Shown here: piece after piece, positions 48,501 to 56,829 of the stretch | How positions within the stretch are numbered: the first letter of the stretch is position 1 | Layout of the letters: every line of letters begins with the position of its first letter | Assembly (NCBI GenBank): GCA_002633005.1 | Contig: NMRA01000165.1 | Location: forward strand, 439,541 to 503,540 | Source of the DNA: Phoronis australis | Lineage: Eukaryota > Phoronida > Phoronidae | DNA: 64,000 nucleotides | Direction: 5' to 3' | Notes under the pieces: model-generated | Seen by the model: the letters and a program-made list of their open reading frames with translations, nothing else | What the model was told of the DNA's origin: nothing | Database searches by the model: none | Translations under genes and position numbers: made by a program

Positions 48501-49961
48501 CTATAAGGAAAGCTTTTCGGAGGGAAGAACCATTTGTTAAGAGACCTCAGAAGCATTATCGTAAAAAGCATCAGGTAGAATAGGGCGAGTGCTCAATTTA
48601 AGAAGAAAGTTCCTTTAAGTATTCGTCTCGATGGTTATTTCGGGTAATATCTTGCAGTTTCATTTTATTTATTTCCTTCCTCCCCGGGTAAATTTTCTCA
48701 AAATGAATTATATTTTTTCTTTTAGGCGCAGTCGAAACCTGGGCCTGTCGAATCCAAACCCAAAACACCAACACGCAAGCCTCATCAAATCTCAGTCGGC
48801 CTTAAGGAGTGGGTTCGCCTGTACGTGGATCATGTACTCTTTAGAACGACACAACAAACAGACACGAAGGCTTTTACCACTAGGACGCCCATTCCTGTCT
48901 TCTCGTCTACTTCGTCAATACCATTTCCCGATAGTCGTTACGGGTCTAGTGTGTCTTCCGTGACAACAGAACATTCCACCATCAGCGTCATCCATGTTGA
49001 AACTCAGACGTCACGTGCTCAGGTTGTGGAGCACTTACCTGCAAGACTCCCGAAAGTCGATAGCAAGTGCGTTGGAGTGACGCCAGACTGTCTAGATGAG
49101 CAACGGTCGGCGGAAACAGGAGAAAACGATAAAGACATTGAGGTTGTCAAGCAATGGCTTGACAATACGGGTGGAGCTTATAAGGAAGTGAAGTCTGGCA
49201 GTAGCCAGAGCAGTGCCACCTCACGAGTTTACGAGGGGGACGATGGGCATCTGATAGTGCCACAGGACAGACGATCTAGTGTTGATACAGGCACTAAAAA
49301 CTTGCATGTCAGTGAACCTTCTAACGATCAATCGGAAGAAACTATTCAGGTACCCAGCAGGCCTCATAGTAAGTCTGTACGTGCCAGTCCGACGTATCCC
49401 GAAGACCAAGCATGGAAGCTCGTGCATAGGGCGTCTGCGCCTCCTTTAAGTAAAGAGCAAACTGTCGCTCTCAGCGCCCTGACTGTCACGCCATCGGACG
49501 AACCCGACGTCTGCACATTATCTCCGCTCTCTTATCAGCCACAGACCACATCCCGTTCGTCATCAACACGCATCAGAAACCCACCTCGAGCTCTGACCCT
49601 ACCTTTCGCAACGGACTGTGTCTCTCATGTTCCAGGCGTCGGTCTTAGCGATCAAGATGCTCTTCTGTTGCGTACCACCGATGCCGCCAGTAGACAGTCG
49701 AGAAGCAGGACGCATATGCATCAGATGGTGATAAACCTTGGACACCGTATCTGTGACATGTTGTCGTCCACGACTGCTGACGACAGCACGGGCGGCATTT
49801 GGCCGTGGTGTGCGGTAGGTGTCGCTGTAGGGCTTGTGGGCGTTTACTGTCTAACGAGGAACAGTTCTTACCCGCGTCTCTTATCTGTAGACAACAATAA
49901 TGTAAGAAGCGTTGTCTGGATACCGTCAGTGAGGCTAGAGAACTTTGTGTCACCTGATTAA
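21533..49961 (+). CDS. BCL2L13: Giant BCL2L13-like (Bcl-rambo) protein with C-terminal membrane anchor
   Basis: Exons: 21533-21662, 22714-22794, 26456-26647, 26993-27072, 27671-27799, 28360-28503, 34436-34522, 35082-40752, 41731-46508, 48023-48574, 48726-49961. Phases agree at every junction and no stop interrupts; the product is about 4,359 residues. Mammalian BCL2L13 is 485 residues, anchored in the outer mitochondrial membrane, and acts in apoptosis and mitophagy. Supporting motifs: KYETKYLVLKFL near residue 17 (human HYETKYVVLSYL); BH3-like VVHQIRTIGDEVN about 151-163; helical core YEQFKNVMRTL..ASGWHQ|VALVMSFSQQ; BH2 FIIRQGGW 245-252; then TPPESPVFDG, close to a human segment. Residues 282 to about 2750 are low-complexity Ser/Thr/Glu; 2758-3740 are helix-rich and unrecognised; a transmembrane helix lies at 4306-4324 with a 35-residue tail. 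The intron after exon 5 uses a GC donor. The exon at 41731 contains a probable assembly duplication. BCL2L13 identity of the first seven exons is strong; inclusion of the giant exons is inferred from phase, splice sites and the terminal anchor. Confidence 0.85.
23006..23210. mobile_element. 205-bp fold-back MITE (family J)
   Basis: The left arm GACATTTTTAGG..TTTTTAGTTAAAA is inverted at the right end (TTTTTAACTAATAATAACCC), with arms of about 60-80 bp and a short loop. In the BCL2L13 intron between 22794 and 26456; non-coding. Confidence 0.65.
23251..23425 (+). repeat. 45-bp tandem repeat, about four copies
   Basis: Units starting CACTAAGATGGAC..TTCCTG..GAGAAACAGGCT repeat with a 45-bp period at 23252, 23297, 23342 and 23387, with scattered substitutions. 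Intronic. Confidence 0.85.
24409..26020 (-). mobile_element. Dispersed repeat family A, copy 3 (reverse orientation)
   Basis: The longest copy, about 1.6 kb. It begins ATGCGCCCACATATTTATA and ends GTTGCTCTT, the reverse complement of the ends seen at 1889-5092. The internal modules recur as CCTCCTAGTGGCAGTTTTG and TAGTGGCCATTTTT blocks. It lies in the BCL2L13 intron between exons 2 and 3. No coding capacity. Confidence 0.8.
27824..27950 (+). repeat. 63-bp direct repeat, two copies
   Basis: Two adjacent 63-bp units starting GTGTACACCAAATGTGAAAC, just inside the intron that begins with the GC donor at 27800. A few substitutions separate the units. Confidence 0.9.
28551..28960 (-). mobile_element. 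Truncated family A copy 4
   Basis: Starts ATGTGCCCACATAGGA and runs through diverged versions of the family A blocks (GTCCCCTCAAGTGGCAATTTTAG, GGTAGCGGTTTTTGCTGTT), then fades out. It is older and shorter than the other copies. In the BCL2L13 intron between exons 6 and 7. Confidence 0.6.
28981..29869 (-). mobile_element. THAP-encoding element remnant (family B, copy 2)
   Basis: The left end CTTAAAGGCGAAGGCAACC matches the terminus of the neighbouring copy; a shortened inverted right end (CCTTCGCCTTTAG) lies at about 29857-29869. The left arm contains a start codon and MPRCCCVLGC with THAP-like Cys spacing on the plus strand. The minus strand encodes a broken piece including FDKFIVDL, with [17 protein letters not shown] in another frame, the same treble-clef-like segment as in copies 1 and 3. 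Frames are disrupted, so it is a pseudogene-bearing, non-autonomous copy. Confidence 0.7.
29864..30767 (+). mobile_element. THAP-encoding fold-back element (family B, copy 3)
   Basis: The ends CCTTTAGAAGCGAAGGCAAC and its inverted counterpart (GGTTGCCTTCACCTTTAAAG) bound about 900 bp. The inverted arms are long, at least 190 bp. Inverted similarity continues into the THAP-like start, so MPHCCC-type starts face each other from both arms (about 30138 on plus, about 30493 on minus). The interior keeps a fragment [23 protein letters not shown]. It abuts copy 2 at 29864-29870. No intact protein. Confidence 0.75.
31850..33260. mobile_element. 1.4-kb element with long G/C-rich inverted arms (family E)
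   Basis: The left arm (31850 to about 32005) begins GGTGAGAAACAACGTGACCG. The right arm (about 33090-33260) is its inverted counterpart ending GTTGTTTCTCACC. Each arm holds short degenerate internal repeats of the type GGTCCTGTTTTnTGGTG. The interior shows only short frames and no recognisable transposase. It lies in the BCL2L13 intron between exons 6 and 7. Confidence 0.75.
35082..40752 (+). other. Giant exon 8 of the BCL2L13-like gene: disordered acidic/Ser-rich linker
   Basis: A single 5,671-bp exon encoding residues 282-2171. The acceptor TGCACAG|TCATGC follows phase 0 from exon 7, and the donor TTCGG|GTGAGT leaves phase 1, which is met by exon 9. Composition is Ser/Thr/Glu/Asp-rich with few hydrophobic runs, typical of intrinsic disorder. 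Notable pieces are an AGT trinucleotide run encoding poly-Ser near 35953, the octapeptide array at 37260-37763, Gln-Thr clusters (STQTEDP, TTQTSQTS) around 38050-38160, and a short basic segment RKRKQSAEREKELAEI-like near 38450. No known domain recognised. Confidence 0.8.
37260..37763 (+). repeat. In-frame 24-bp minisatellite encoding 21 octapeptides
   Basis: Exactly 504 bp in perfect 24-bp register encode 21 copies of an eight-residue unit with consensus GDTSQxTE (residues about 1008-1175). The central and distal units (37566-37740) are almost identical at the DNA level, whereas the first ten are heavily diverged but keep the register (GNTSQKTN, GDTSQCSE, YGTIQITE, DETSHNIE). This implies old expansion with recent homogenisation of the distal part. 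Each unit presents Ser/Thr within acidic context, so many could be phosphorylation sites. Confidence 0.92.
41731..46508 (+). other. Giant exon 9 of the BCL2L13-like gene, with unrecognised helical region
   Basis: A 4,778-bp exon encoding residues 2172-3764. The first part (to about 43480) continues the disordered linker. From VICDFDTILLSYMAAVF (about 43489) to the exon end the composition changes: evenly spaced Leu/Ile/Val/Phe, abundant predicted amphipathic helices (TDFVVLLNRVEQRLDQSLQG, VASRFQTALVHVLSSELLQP, DLFMFLVDPILHDFVEPLLH) and conserved-looking Cys and His. This is about 1,000 residues as assembled, about 830 if the duplication at 44212-45146 is artefactual. I recognise no family; an alpha-solenoid-like fold is possible. 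Confidence 0.78.
44212..45146 (+). repeat. 467-bp direct duplication joined by a single N, probable assembly artefact
   Basis: 44212-44678 and 44680-45146 are the same 467 bp, separated by an undetermined base at 44679. Five substitutions lie in the first ~150 bp and none was seen afterwards. The N plus duplicate adds 468 bp and 156 codons, keeping the frame open. This is what two overlapping contigs from different haplotypes look like when joined without merging. Confidence 0.85.
48023..49961 (+). other. Exons 10-11 of the BCL2L13-like gene: basic helix, linker and tail anchor
   Basis: Exon 10 (48023-48574) follows a TGCCCAG acceptor. It carries a basic helical stretch (REFLLRSQRKRYYLDK, RSIRKAFRREEPF) and ends CATCAG|GTAGAA. 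Exon 11 (48726-49961) follows TTTTAG and starts AQSKPGPVESKPK; it includes GLKEWVRLYVDHVLF and a Ser/Thr-rich linker. The hydrophobic segment IWPWCAVGVAVGLVGVYCL (49797-49853) is followed by 35 residues ending ENFVSPD. The position of this segment near the C-terminus matches the tail anchor of BCL2L13, although the tail after it is longer than in mammals. Confidence 0.82.
49797..49853 (+). other. C-terminal transmembrane anchor of the BCL2L13-like protein
   Basis: Nineteen uncharged residues with the GxxxG-like pattern typical of tail anchors, preceded by an acidic/polar stretch and followed by TRNSSYPR. In mammals the equivalent helix inserts BCL2L13 in the mitochondrial outer membrane; the same location is inferred here. 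Confidence 0.8.
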
Positions 49962-50719
49962 AAACGTCTTCACGACTTCTACGTTTTCTTAATTTATGTA
50001 TATTTTTATTGTGTTAATAGCAGCGCTGCTTCCTTTTCTGTACACCACCTTTAGTTAATTACAGTACTTACGATAGCGTTATTTTAGATAAAAGCCAGGC
50101 CTTTTTCTACTGCAGTTGAATTTTCCCTTGTGGATGACTGATATAACCTCTGACCAACACCTCGGCATATTTGTGTTACCAAGGAATCTTGTTTTAGTGC
50201 AATTGTTACTTATGGTGTGTTTTGTTTACACCCAGGCGCGTTACTCCACATAAGTTCTGTGGAAATTTATTTATATTTTATTTAAATTAAGTATGTTATC
50301 TGCTGTTAATTTAGAGCTCTGCGAGTTTTTGTACCATATTTTTGTCTTTCAATGCTAAAACGGGTATGTTGTGTGCCAACAATTCGTAACCTTCATGTTC
50401 CTGTTTTGAATTGTTAGCCAACGCTATTCAATTATTCTTTCAGGTAGCTTGATAATACAGACAAACTGGTTATTTAATTTATATTTGTGATATTGAATGT
50501 GTGGTGAGAAATTCTGTGTGGCAATAATCTCTGTGAACGAGACAGGCTGAGTCAAAGACTTACTGAAGGTACAAATTTCATGACTTTTTTACCAAATAGG
50601 CCTACCACGTTACTATTCTTAAAATATTTTTATAGATAATTTCTTATCGGGAGGAATTAAAATGTCATATCTTCAATGATTGGGGAGTATCAACTGTTTT
50701 GAAATCTTCGTCAATAGAC

Positions 50720-50725
50720 AATAAA
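50720..50725 (+). terminator. Candidate poly(A) signal of the BCL2L13-like gene
   Basis: AATAAA about 760 bp after the stop codon, followed within 20-40 bp by a T/G-rich run (CTTGTTTTTGTTG). This suits cleavage near 50745. Another AATAAA at about 51354 is an alternative. Confidence 0.6.
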
Positions 50726-51547
50726 TGCTAACTAATAATACTTGTTTTTGTTGTTTTTTACCGTAAGGTGCACTTCTTTAAGGGCCGTCAAACGTAACCC
50801 ACTCCCTTGTCTTCATATTTAGGGCCGAGCTACAAAGGCTCCAACCGAGGCTTTAGACCTGATTGTAGCAGAGGTCCCATGCATACCGCCCTATTTAACT
50901 GGCTGGAAAACGAAAATCGAATCGGTCCTTTTTCTCTCGTAAAAGCGGTCCCATATTCCTTATCGTAATAGGATTTTGTTACGAACGTCGAAACCATCAG
51001 CGACGAAAACGCTTATTGATGGTGGCCTTCCCGTAAATGGCCGGCTCGTTCGGCATAACCGGATGAGTTTAAACCCCTGATCTCCTCAACATGTCGAAAT
51101 ACAGCATTAATGGAAAGAGCATCGTAGGCTTTGACTACGTTGCCTTCGCAATACCGTAATTATTTTGAATAGCACTGTTCAAAAAACAGAATGCTCTTGA
51201 TATTTACTGTTTTACGAAACACATGGCAAACTGAATGATTGATTATTATTGGCCTATACCGTGCTGTTACAGTTATCCGCTTTATTCTAAGATGAACATG
51301 CTCCTGTCAGTTATTTCATTAGCGTATCTCGTGTCTTCTCTACTGTGGCTTTGCAATAAAATGAGTTCTCTCCCATGATTGTACGAGTTAACATGAACCT
51401 TTTGACACCCGACTGGAGCTCCCGACTGGGCCGATATGACAATTTTTCTGCCACTGAGCTCAACGGATTGGGGTCGAAAAATCAGTGATCGAGGTCTTTA
51501 GACCAGTTTTATGACGGTAGTCGAAATCAACAACCTACTCATTTAAT

Positions 51548-52167
51548 TTCGTGAAATTCCAGCCAGGAACTCCGAAGATACAGAGGCAAACGCATAAAAC
51601 TGCCATTGAGGCACAACGGAAGTTGGATAATCCTTAACGAACGCTTCACCTGTTGTCTCTTTCATAGGAGTACACAAAAACCCTACGAAAGGTTAAGGAG
51701 AAGCAGTGGGAGATGCAAAAATTAAAGCAGATTCCATCGAATCTGGATATGTCGTTGTCGGCATGTCAATGCAAACATGAAAATCCGTGACGGGTTTGGG
51801 CAGATACGGAGACGAAAAGTAAAAAATAAAATTGACAATAGGGAGCACATCAATTCTTGGATATTACCAGAAAATACATCGTATGTCACCTGAATCATAA
51901 GAACACATTACAAAATTCTATGAAGAAACTGCAAGCAGTTTAGAAGGTACAGCATCGGACGCAGGGCGCTGGCAGCGTATCCAGGATTTTGAGTTGGCGG
52001 GGGGCCGGGCAGGGCAGAGTATTGGTTAGGATTTTGCCCTGTCAGACATTCGCACTCCCGAACTGCCAAATGGAAATTGGGACAATTTTAGGGGGGGCAT
52101 GGCCCCCCTCTAAATCCGCCACTGAAGATGACGGCATGATTCACCCACATGTTTACGTGGGCGTCTA
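51548..52167 (+). mobile_element. Family A copy 5, interrupted by a family G insertion
   Basis: Diverged family A sequence (ACAGAGGCAAACGCATAAAA, GATGACGGCATGATTCACCC, ending ACATGTTTACGTGGGCGTC) is split at about 51972-52127 by a family G piece. That piece has a poly-G tract and ends AAATCCGCCACTG, a terminus common to many DNA transposons. It lies in the tail-to-tail intergenic space, in the same orientation as copies 1 and 2. Confidence 0.6.
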
Positions 52168-53588
52168 ACAACTGGAGGTTTCACGAAACTGCATATTTGC
52201 TGGTTCATATTTGTCTGACCTCAAAAGAACTTTAACATCGAGTAACGAATCCTCTGTGAGGACTTCTATAGTTTTTTGAAGGCCTAACGCTGTCTCGCGA
52301 TTTTAATTCGACTAAACCATTGATACCGTGGTTCTTTATTGACTAAAAGGATTTGGATAAAACGCCAACATGTTTACAAACAAAAATTTTCAATGGATGT
52401 CTTCGGTTGAGCATCAGTTGAGCAATATAAGGAAGAGCTGCAGGGATTTTCATCTTGGTAAAATGAACTGGTGTTACAAGAAAGACATCTTATGACAAAA
52501 GTCATTTCCACTTTATTCTTTATAAATATATTTACATTAACAGCTGCCATGTTGGCAGTCATCAAGTACTTGGCACTTGTTAAAAACCTGTAATATTTAC
52601 AACCTCTAAAACAACACTGACAATTCAAGATAGCACTGAGCAAGTAAAACAAACATACGCTATGGGACACTGTACTTCATAACAAGGGCATTCTTCACTC
52701 ATTTTCCCCAATTAAAAATAATAGCCAAATTTGGTAATTTTTCAAATATTCAATTACATCCTGAAAATAATGAAAATTCTCAAACATTGTTTGACAGCCA
52801 AGAGAATTATATACTACAACTTTCTTAGTCTTTATGACATCTAAACAGTTCAAGCCAAGAGAATTATAGACTACAACTTTCTTAGTCTTTATTTTTGTTA
52901 AGAAATTTGACAAAACAAAATTTCACATGTCCGCCACGTCAAGAACTAAATAGGTGAAAAACTACCTTGTACACTGGGCATTAGAGCAAACTATTACAAT
53001 TACAATTACAAATATTTTCCAAACAAGCCTTGTGTCAACATATTACAGTGACAGAATTTGTACAAAAGTTATTAAACTCTTGGAACATAAAATCATAATT
53101 CTATAATTACACCTTTGAAAATTAAACAGAAAGCCCTGAAAAATTGACCGGAATGTTCCGGAACTATATTAGATTTTACTTCCAGCAACACCACAGAATA
53201 TTTAGAAAGACTTCAACATGGGACACTGAGGAGAAAAATATGTACAAAGTAGAGATATTAAAATGAATCTACAATAAAATGCTTTCACAAGGAAATCAAC
53301 AAGAACACCTGAACTTAAAAACGTAAGCCCAGCAGTACGGAATGAATGAAATTATCACAACACTGGGTTACAAATGATAGCACACAGAAACGCGAGTATA
53401 GTATATTGCACCAAAGGCTTGGGTAGAACATTGAGATTGCTAGGATGGGTCAGTAAAACATGGGAAATTCTACCACAGACAAGGGGGGCAACAGAATAAC
53501 TGTTGTTTGAAGACAACACACAGCAGTATCAGAGTTCTTCAGTGGATGTCTTGGATGATGCTCTAAGCTCAGTCAAGTCTGATGTCAT

Positions 53589-56500
53589 TCAGTCCAACTC
53601 GAAATCACTGCTATCCTCTACCATGGAGTCCTATAAGACAGTGTATTCATGTGGATGAACATTCTTAGGATACACCATTCTACCATGTTATAACTACAAA
53701 CACATTTCTATCAACAGTTACTTTACTTACAGAATAACAAGACAATATTTTGTAATACTTCCAGATCAAGGGATGCAAGTACAAATCTAGTAATTGCAGG
53801 CCTTGGAATGACCCATGACAAAAAAGCGGAAATTTTTACGGCCCCAAACATGCGCGCACCCATCCTTTTGCCGACAAAATTTGGGAGGACTAAAAAAAGG
53901 TAACACCTCCAGAAGCGTGCGCCTCTTTTTAGCTCGTCCGTCCACACCCAACTCCACACATTTTTGGCTGCAGAGTCGTAGTATTTGTCACCGCGATTTA
54001 CAATCTCACGAGATGCCATTGAAGAAGTCCACCACGCTTTTTCCAGGTGCCCTGGCAATGTTGACAATTTACGTTCCTCCGAAACACAAAGAGCAACTTC
54101 CGCTTTTCGTGGTGAAATTCGTCGGCAACGCCGCGGTAAGAAAGAAATTTGCCGCGGAAATTTTATATCAAATCCGATTTTTTTTACGCGGAAATATAAT
54201 AAAATGCGCAGACAGAACATTTGAAAAAAGCGGAAATCCGCGTTTCCGCAGAAAATTCCAAGCCCTGTAATTGGTAGATTTTGAAGGATAATTTTCTAAT
54301 ACAGGACTGACTTCAACTCTGGCAATTGAAACTGAAGTAAAAGCTTAGTTTTACCCTTATCTAACTGCACTGTCCCGCATAAAGTGCACACAAATGTCTT
54401 TTACAGTGTGATACACAAAATGGCATCTACACAACAAGTAATCTCCCAAATTAAGGCAGTCTCCTTCCATGTCAAGAGCAACCTTGAGCATTGATAGGCA
54501 CTCACCAGATACCTGTAGAGAAATGAGAGCACACACGTATACATATATGAGGGGTGTCTTTCAACTCACCCATCCGCCTTGGTCAGACAGCCACTCCGCA
54601 AACTTGTCCTCAAAGTACTGCAGACTCATCTCCTTGATCCTACTGGCCTGCTGGGCACCCACACCTACCCACTGTACTGCCGCCTTGGTCAGTTGAAACA
54701 GCACTGCTATCTGCTGGAAACCTTCGGACTTGGGAAGGATGTTATTTACATGCGTTTTAAACTGGTTGTACGTTGCGTCAGTAACAATCTTCTTTAAAGC
54801 TTCAGCGGGGAACTCGCCCTGTATGAAAAAAACAGTTTCTTTCAGAGAGAAGCTACGGATGAAATAAATGTCACACACTAATAAATCTTGAACATTGATC
54901 AAAGCTCAAACGCAATAGTGCATGTAACTAAAAGTAACTAAAAGGTCTCTTACGTTTGCAAATTCATCACCACGGTGACGAAGCAGAGAGGCCAACTTCA
55001 TCTCCAGGGGGTTGTGCAATTCAGAACCAGTGGCTCCACCTGTTGCTGTAAGAACTATAGGACTAGTAGGCTCATAGTCGGAGCTACTTTCCTGGCCAGA
55101 CTCAACCTGCACAATAAACAATAGTATATTTCATTTTCAAAACTAACACATTCTGTATTTCAGTTTGTACACAATTAATTCCAATTAACTAGCTGTTTCT
55201 CTGAAATACAATCATTGTATTAATGGATTACAAATATTGAACTAATTCTTAAAGAAACATGAAAAACATCAGAAAGGTCACATCAGGTGACATTTCACTG
55301 TGGTATGCAAAACATTGCTAATGAAACAAATATGGCATTTATGAATCGAATATTCCTCTATCAGCCAAGTGCATGTGACTATCATCAGACTTTACCTGCT
55401 GAACATAGCTGTCAGCTATCTCTGCCAGTTTCTTGGCCACTTTGTCATATATTACATCCTTCTCTTCTTCTGTTCTGTCCGCCATTGGTTTCTGGGCTAT
55501 CGCACTGGGTGAAAGGGGAGTACCAGCTGTAACAACCAATGTTGATTACGTAATAGCAACAGCGGCACACTAATTACTAAGGGTTGATGAACAATGGCTA
55601 GCACTACTCTATTACTGGTGTTGGATTTGCAATACAGGTGTAGTTAATACCAGATGTGTAGTAGCTACACCTGTAATTAAGTACACAAACTTCTATCAAA
55701 TCTGTTCTATGTGATGCTACTCTCGTTGTTTAAAAATTGTGTACACATTCATGATCTCGGTTTCATGCAGTGCCATCAAGCACAACATGTTTTCTAAATG
55801 TGAAGAAATGAACATTACACAAAGAAGCTGATCGGGAATGTACAGAAAACTCGCGTAAGTAGTATCCAACCAGACCGAGTAAAATCCGACTTGTCTGAAG
55901 GACAAAAGTACCACGGAACTTCTTTTACGAAACAGCAAACCAAGTTAGCTAAGAAGTAATTTGCTCACGGCAACAGGTTCACCTCAAACTATTTTTAAAG
56001 ATGATGCTAAAATAGTCACCTTGTCCACTATCTCCTCCACCATCAATCTGCAGATCATGTTTTTGCGGAGACACTAGCCCGTCCAACTTTAGCCGCCGTC
56101 TCATTTCCTTGCTCTTCACTTTTTCCCCCATTAGCTGTGCATAGCCTGTCAGCTCGTGTTCATCATTTCTTTGATTGTCAACAAGTGAAGTCACAGGCTT
56201 ACTAGACCCACGTGGTGGAAGAGGAGGGGACTCGTCAGATGTCGTTGGATGAGGCTCAGACTGACGTGAGACAAGTGGGGGACCAGGTGGGGCTTTGGCA
56301 GACGTACGGGAAGCATGAACTTTAGATTTACTAGGAACATGAGGTGGCGGAGAGGGCAGACCTCCTTTAAGTTGACGGGGGACATGTGGTGGGGGAGGAG
56401 GTGCACCACCAGCTGGGGAAGGGGCCCGTGGTGGTGGTAGTGGTGGGGGTTGGTCCTCAGACAGTCTGTGTCCATTTGTCTGCCTGTGCACACTTGTGTC

Positions 56501-56712
56501 AATGATATTGGAGAATTCTTCAGTAAGCTTTTTGGGAGAAGACCTAGTGAGGCTGGAGGATTTACGATGGCTGCCGCTGTGCTTTGAGTCAACTTGTAGG
56601 TACTTTTTCTCTGGAAGTGAGGTAGTTGTATGGCCCAAATCGATGCTTGAGCCGGGACTTTCATCGAGGACATCTAGTGATTTAGATTTGTGACCAGGGC
56701 TGCGTAGGCTCT
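53589..56712 (-). CDS. BCL2L14: BCL2L14-like (Bcl-G) apoptosis regulator, 5' end not found
   Basis: Minus-strand exons in transcript order: 56020-56712, 55396-55526, 54954-55106, 54570-54818, 53589-53630. Phases agree throughout; about 422 residues are visible. The first visible exon encodes a Ser-rich and proline-rich segment (PPPLPPPRAPSP, PPPPPHVP, SPPLPPRGS), then MRRRLKLDGLVSPQ. Exon 54954-55106 carries a BH3 helix, MKLASLLRHRGDEFAN, with the LxxxLxxxGDE pattern. Exon 54570-54818 encodes TYNQFKTHVNNIL..GFQQIAVLFQLTKAAV and BH2 EWLSDQGGW. These match human BCL2L14 (YSVFKT.., AQGFKAALV.., WIQQHGGW) better than other family members. The last exon encodes only DSMVEDSSDFELD, without a membrane anchor, also as in Bcl-G. 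The visible exon 1 begins with two bases of a split codon, so at least one upstream exon is missing. Family membership is strong; orthology to BCL2L14 is likely. Confidence 0.85.
53796..54272. mobile_element. Possible inverted-repeat insertion in the last intron of the BCL2L14-like gene
   Basis: A locally GC-richer block rich in GCGGAAA motifs. AGGCCTTGGAATG..AAAAAAGCGGAAATTT at the left has a loose inverted counterpart at the right (AAAAAAGCGG..CCGC..AATTCCAAGCCCTG). The inverted similarity is weak and the open frames lack recognisable domains, so this is tentative. Confidence 0.35.
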
Positions 56713-56742
56713 CTGAAACAACCAAAAACAGCACTTGGTATG

Positions 56743-56829
56743 AATAAAGCAATAGTTATTACATCACTTATAATAAAGCAATAGTTATTACATCACTTAT
56801 AATAAAGCAATAGTTATTACATCACTTTT
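56743..56829 (+). repeat. 29-bp tandem repeat, three copies
   Basis: Three units starting AATAAAGCAATAGTTATTAC lie about 30 bp upstream of the BCL2L14-like exon at 56020-56712, close to its acceptor. They fall in the expected branch-point region and could affect splicing. Confidence 0.92.

Larger units (their letters stand above)
49962..53588. other. Tail-to-tail intergenic region and 3' UTRs
   Basis: Contains the BCL2L13-like 3' UTR, the family A/G nested repeat, and then the presumed 3' UTR of the minus-strand BCL2L14-like gene. Minus-strand AATAAA candidates for the latter are at 52888-52893, 52512-52517 and 52335-52340. A roughly 50-bp imperfect direct repeat (AGAGAATTAT..CTACAACTTTCTTAG) lies at about 52800-52890. 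No coding exon seen. Confidence 0.55.

Noticed and set aside
53723-54270. ORFs of 151-165 codons on both strands between BCL2L14-like exons
   Set aside because: No recognisable domain; they overlap a probable inverted-repeat insertion inside an intron and do not join the BCL2L14-like exons in phase.
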